From: Microcystis aeruginosa Ma_MB_S_20031200_S102
GTDB taxonomy: Bacteria > Cyanobacteriota > Cyanobacteriia > Cyanobacteriales > Microcystaceae
Direction of reading: 5' to 3'
Length of the DNA: 36,038 nucleotides
Assembly: GCA_007095845.1 (NCBI GenBank)
Contig: SFBI01000089.1
Location: 1-36,038 of the forward strand
Below are positions 33,185 through 36,038 of this stretch, piece by piece. Positions within the stretch are counted from its first letter, which is position 1. Every line of letters begins with the position of its first letter. The position numbers and the translations under genes were made by a program. The notes beneath the pieces are model-generated. The model was not told the origin of the DNA and did not search any database. It saw only the letters and a program-made list of their open reading frames with translations.

Positions 33185-34609
33185 ATGACAGACCATCTCA
33201 CCAATCCCTTTCTCAGTCTCCCTTACGAAAGCGCCATGCAGGACTTGGGGGACCAATACTACGATCAAGTGGCGGCCGCGGATTTTCCCCGTCATATCCT
33301 TCGTTTTCGCAATGATGCTTTATTACCTTTGGTGGGAATTCAGCCAGAATTAACCTTAGATGAGCATTTTATCGAGGCTTTTGGTAAATTTCAATCCCTG
33401 ACCCCTTTTTTAGCTCTACGTTACCACGGTTATCAATTTGGCGAGTATAATCCTTTCTTGGGGGATGGTCGCGGTTTTCTCTACGGTCAAGTTAGGGGTA
33501 TTGATGGCAAATTATACGATTTTGGTACGAAAGGATCGGGACGGACCCCCTATTCCCGTCACGCGGACGGTAGGTTAACTCTCAAGGGTGGAGTTAGGGA
33601 AGTCTTAGCTGGGGAAGCTTTACGCAGTTTAGGGGTGAATACCTCTCGCTGTCTCAGTTTGGTGGAAACGGGAGAAGCTCTCTGGCGGGGTGATGAACCT
33701 TCCCCGACGCGATCTTCGGTGATGATTCGAGTTAGTAATTCTCATATTCGTTTCGGGACTTTTGAGCGTTTATTTCATATTAAACGTGGCGATTTAATTA
33801 AAAGACTCCTCGATCATGTGATTATTTATTATTATCCTGAAATCGATCCTCAAGATAGCGATCGCTATTTAAAATTTTACGCCGCTTTGATTGAAAGAAC
33901 CGCTAAATTAGCAGCCCAATGGATGGCCGCAGGTTTTTGTCATGGGGTTCTCAATACCGATAATATGTCAATTACTGGGGAAAGTTTCGATTATGGTCCC
34001 TACGCTTTTATTCCTTCCTATAACCCCCAATTTACGGCGGCCTATTTCGACTACGGTGGCCGTTATAGTTACGGTAATCAGCCTTTTATCTGTCGCTTAA
34101 ATCTAGAGTTACTGCAATCTCCCCTGGCCATGGTTGTCTCCTTGTTAGAGTTAGATATGGCTTTGGCTAAATATGACCAGCATTACAATTTTTATTATCA
34201 AAAAATGATGCTCAAAAAGTTAGGTTTTGAGGATATTTTTACTCCCGAATCAGCTTTACTGGTTAGCAAAACCGTGGAAGTTCTCCAAGAAAATGGCCTC
34301 GGTTATCATGACTTTTTCTATCAACTAAGTGAACAATTTAATTACGGTTGGCGAGAAAATAGTTCTCTAATTATTGAAAATATGGATTTACCGAAAGCTG
34401 ATTGGCAACGTTGGCGAGAGTTATATAGTTTGGTCTTAAATCAATTACCCCCAGATTCCTTGGCTCAAATTGGCGATACCTTAACGCATTATAATCCTAA
34501 AACCGCTTTACTTAGACCGCTAATCGAATCAGTTTGGGAGGCAATTACTTATCAAGACGATTGGCAACCTTTCCACGAATTAGTGATAAAATTACAAAAT
34601 AAACAGTAA
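33185..34609 (+). CDS. selO: Protein adenylyltransferase SelO (YdiU/UPF0061)
   Basis: 474 residues from the ATG at 33185, close to the usual length. SelO is a pseudokinase-fold enzyme that transfers AMP to Ser/Thr/Tyr of target proteins, linked to redox homeostasis. Recognisable are [20 protein letters not shown], then [20 protein letters not shown] (nucleotide-binding region), [18 protein letters not shown] and the metal-binding/catalytic [20 protein letters not shown] at about 253-272. The ORF is open 49 codons upstream to 33038, but that part overlaps the opposite-strand CRR7-like gene and has no family resemblance. Like most bacterial members it lacks a C-terminal selenocysteine. Confidence 0.95.
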   Translation: MTDHLTNPFLSLPYESAMQDLGDQYYDQVAAADFPRHILRFRNDALLPLVGIQPELTLDEHFIEAFGKFQSLTPFLALRYHGYQFGEYNPFLGDGRGFLYGQVRGIDGKLYDFGTKGSGRTPYSRHADGRLTLKGGVREVLAGEALRSLGVNTSRCLSLVETGEALWRGDEPSPTRSSVMIRVSNSHIRFGTFERLFHIKRGDLIKRLLDHVIIYYYPEIDPQDSDRYLKFYAALIERTAKLAAQWMAAGFCHGVLNTDNMSITGESFDYGPYAFIPSYNPQFTAAYFDYGGRYSYGNQPFICRLNLELLQSPLAMVVSLLELDMALAKYDQHYNFYYQKMMLKKLGFEDIFTPESALLVSKTVEVLQENGLGYHDFFYQLSEQFNYGWRENSSLIIENMDLPKADWQRWRELYSLVLNQLPPDSLAQIGDTLTHYNPKTALLRPLIESVWEAITYQDDWQPFHELVIKLQNKQ

Positions 34610-34958
34610 TTAAGTAATAAGTAGTGGTCAAAATTAATTTCTTGGTTAGAATAGGCAAGAGGTGGTTAAATATGTGTAATTAATTATCTCTAGCTACTTA
34701 TTCAGGTCATTTCCTCAAATGCGTTGGACAAAAATTGACCAGACTTGGCGATCGATGTTTCCCTTCTAACCATTAAGAGTGTCAAAATAATAGTGAAATT
34801 TTGTGACAAAGTGCAGTCATATCTAAGAATCTTTGCTAGAATTTGCGAAAACTTCTGTGATCAGTCTCCTTAAAAGAGATTGTTTTCAGTACCCTAGTAG
34901 ATATCCCAACAAACGGTTAAGAGTTTTAATCATCAAGGTCGGAGATTATGAAAATCTA
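34610..34958. other. Intergenic region, nothing recognised
   Basis: 349 bp of AT-rich sequence between the selO stop and the stop of the HrgA-like gene. No terminator with T-tract, RNA gene or repeat array was recognised. Confidence 0.4.
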
Positions 34959-35921
34959 TCAAATTTTATTCCAATCCCGACTTCTAATTCTTCCAGTTTG
35001 GTAATAAGTTGAAACTAGCTCAATATAATCTTTAAAATCATCATTTTCAACCACAATACGATTCACTGATTGCCAGTCAATTTCTGCCCTAGATTTTGCT
35101 GGTAAAAATATCTCACTTTCAGAGGGGTTTTCTGTATCTAGAATAATGACTCCAATTCCATGAAGTGCAGACAACATACGCAGTTCTTGTTCAATATTAT
35201 CAGTTATAGAAGTTGTGACCAAATATCCTTCATTAGCCCAACTAGAATTACTAACCGCTTGAAAAAAGCTACTTCTAATATTAGAGCTATTCAGTTCCTT
35301 TTTAACCTCAAAAGACCAGAGCCTGACTCTTCTTCCTTCTCCTTCTTGAACGCAAGTTCTGACCAACTCATGCCATTCCTTATCAATTGCCTGCATTGCT
35401 ACAATATCAGGATGTAACCATTGATTTCCTCCTACTCCCCGTTGATTCTTAGAGCGTTTCTCATCAATTCTTTGACAATAAAGCTTGTATTCTATTTTGA
35501 GAAAATCAATTAAAAATGGATAAAGTTCTAGTTCTGATAAAACTTTTGTGGACGGAACAGATTGCACAAAAATTTCTTCTTCTAACTCACTATCTTCGTT
35601 GTTATTTTGAGAGACAGTAAAGTAGGAATAATCTTGATCAATCAATTTTTCAGGATCATACCAGTAAATTCTTGGACGAGGTTTATCCTGCCAGCAAATA
35701 TGGGGATCTTTCTTGATAATACTATCCTTATTTGAGCCAATTTCTGCGACAACCTGAGAAATAAAAGCCCTATCGCTGGGAAATCTTTCATTATTTCGCT
35801 TTTCCTTATAGTCTTCGGGATACTTTGCAACAATCGCTTCTGCAATTTGTCTTGCATTAAATTTTTCTCCCGGATGCTGCTTTAAAAATTCAGCTATCTT
35901 TTGAACTTGAGATAAGTTAGT
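34959..35921 (-). pseudogene. HrgA-like (COG2958 type) gene, 5' end cut off
   Basis: The minus-strand frame is open for about 320 codons, from the TGA at 34959 back to an in-frame stop at 35922-35924. The N-terminal part reads LSQVQKIAEFLKQHPGEKFN with ARQIAEAI, a winged-helix-like domain. The C-terminal part carries YPFLIDFLKIEYKLYCQRID, HPDIVAMQAID, RLWSFEVKKELN, SSWANEGYLVT and EIDWQSVNRIV, the pattern I associate with HrgA-like proteins, often annotated near restriction-modification genes; the DIVA...EVKKE region could be nuclease-like. No ATG or GTG exists upstream of the conserved N-terminus: the frame meets the stop only four codons before SQVQK. The only later start (TTG at 35645) would drop the winged-helix domain. 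The gene appears truncated by inserted DNA. Confidence 0.65.
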
Positions 35922-36038
35922 TCAAGGGGTGACAGAGGGGCTACAAGCTAGATAGAGCGGGGGGTCTAGCCAAACGACCCCCTAAAGAAATAGAGTGGTT
36001 AGGACAACCACTCAAAATTTTAAAATGTTACCTTCATT
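35922..36038. mobile_element. Structured end of a probable inserted element
   Basis: Right of the broken HrgA-like gene the sequence changes to G/C-rich hairpins. GGGGGTC (35960-35966) pairs with GACCCCC (35976-35982), and GAGTGGTT (35993-36000) pairs with AACCACTC (36006-36013). A GGGGTGACAGAGGGG stretch lies at the junction. The plus strand has a 35-codon open frame without a start; the minus strand has short frames only. The junction carries TTCAA at 35921-35925. I cannot name the element from 117 bp; an IS end is the simplest explanation. Confidence 0.45.

Overview
The window looks like a chromosomal segment of a bloom-forming cyanobacterium, most likely Microcystis or a close relative. 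Oxygenic-photosynthesis and cyanobacteria-specific genes are present: phosphoribulokinase, the photosystem II peptide PsbY, a Tic22 homologue, a CRR7-like protein, MenD for phylloquinone, GUN4 and COP23 domains. GCGATCGC (HIP1) octamers recur throughout. Intergenic space is full of heptanucleotide tandem repeats and short palindromes of the kind common in Microcystis. Species assignment is inference from gene content and repeat style; no database search was possible.

Layout. 1-1875 (minus): a partial Uma2-type nuclease and, 6 bp away, an APH-like/P-loop kinase fusion. 2543-4363: an FHA-GGDEF-EAL signalling protein whose GGDEF site is degenerate. 4656-6893: prk with an intrinsic terminator, a relic of a NarL-type regulator, and mtnA on the other strand. 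7021-7164: a short non-autonomous transposon. 7232-12499: mostly housekeeping genes (a small membrane protein, Tic22-like protein, prmC, a secreted protein overlapping pyrF, a TIGR02652-like protein, a gamma carbonic anhydrase-like protein, psbY). 12715-15661: an FAD-linked oxidase, a second copy of the same short transposon, and purB. 15806-20173 is the most accessory part: a COP23 protein in an operon with an exported trypsin-GUN4 fusion, a secreted pentapeptide-repeat protein, and an antitoxin-only cluster (CopG/BrnA-like plus HigA with a gutted higB) beside a membrane-anchored protein with an internal duplication. 20727-34609: core metabolism again (ribD, htpG, an XPB-like helicase, pterin dehydratase, a beta-hydroxyacid dehydrogenase, a GT39-type membrane glycosyltransferase, menD, several conserved cyanobacterial proteins, selO). 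34959-36038: an HrgA-like gene whose 5' end is cut off by a structured foreign sequence running off the window.

The genes do not form one pathway. prk feeds carbon fixation, mtnA methionine salvage, ribD flavins, pyrF and purB nucleotides, menD phylloquinone. The points most worth a second look are the two copies of a ~145-bp transposon-like element with clean 7-bp target duplications, the eroded HigBA locus whose deletion junction can be read, the exported protease-GUN4 fusion, and the junction at 35921/35922.
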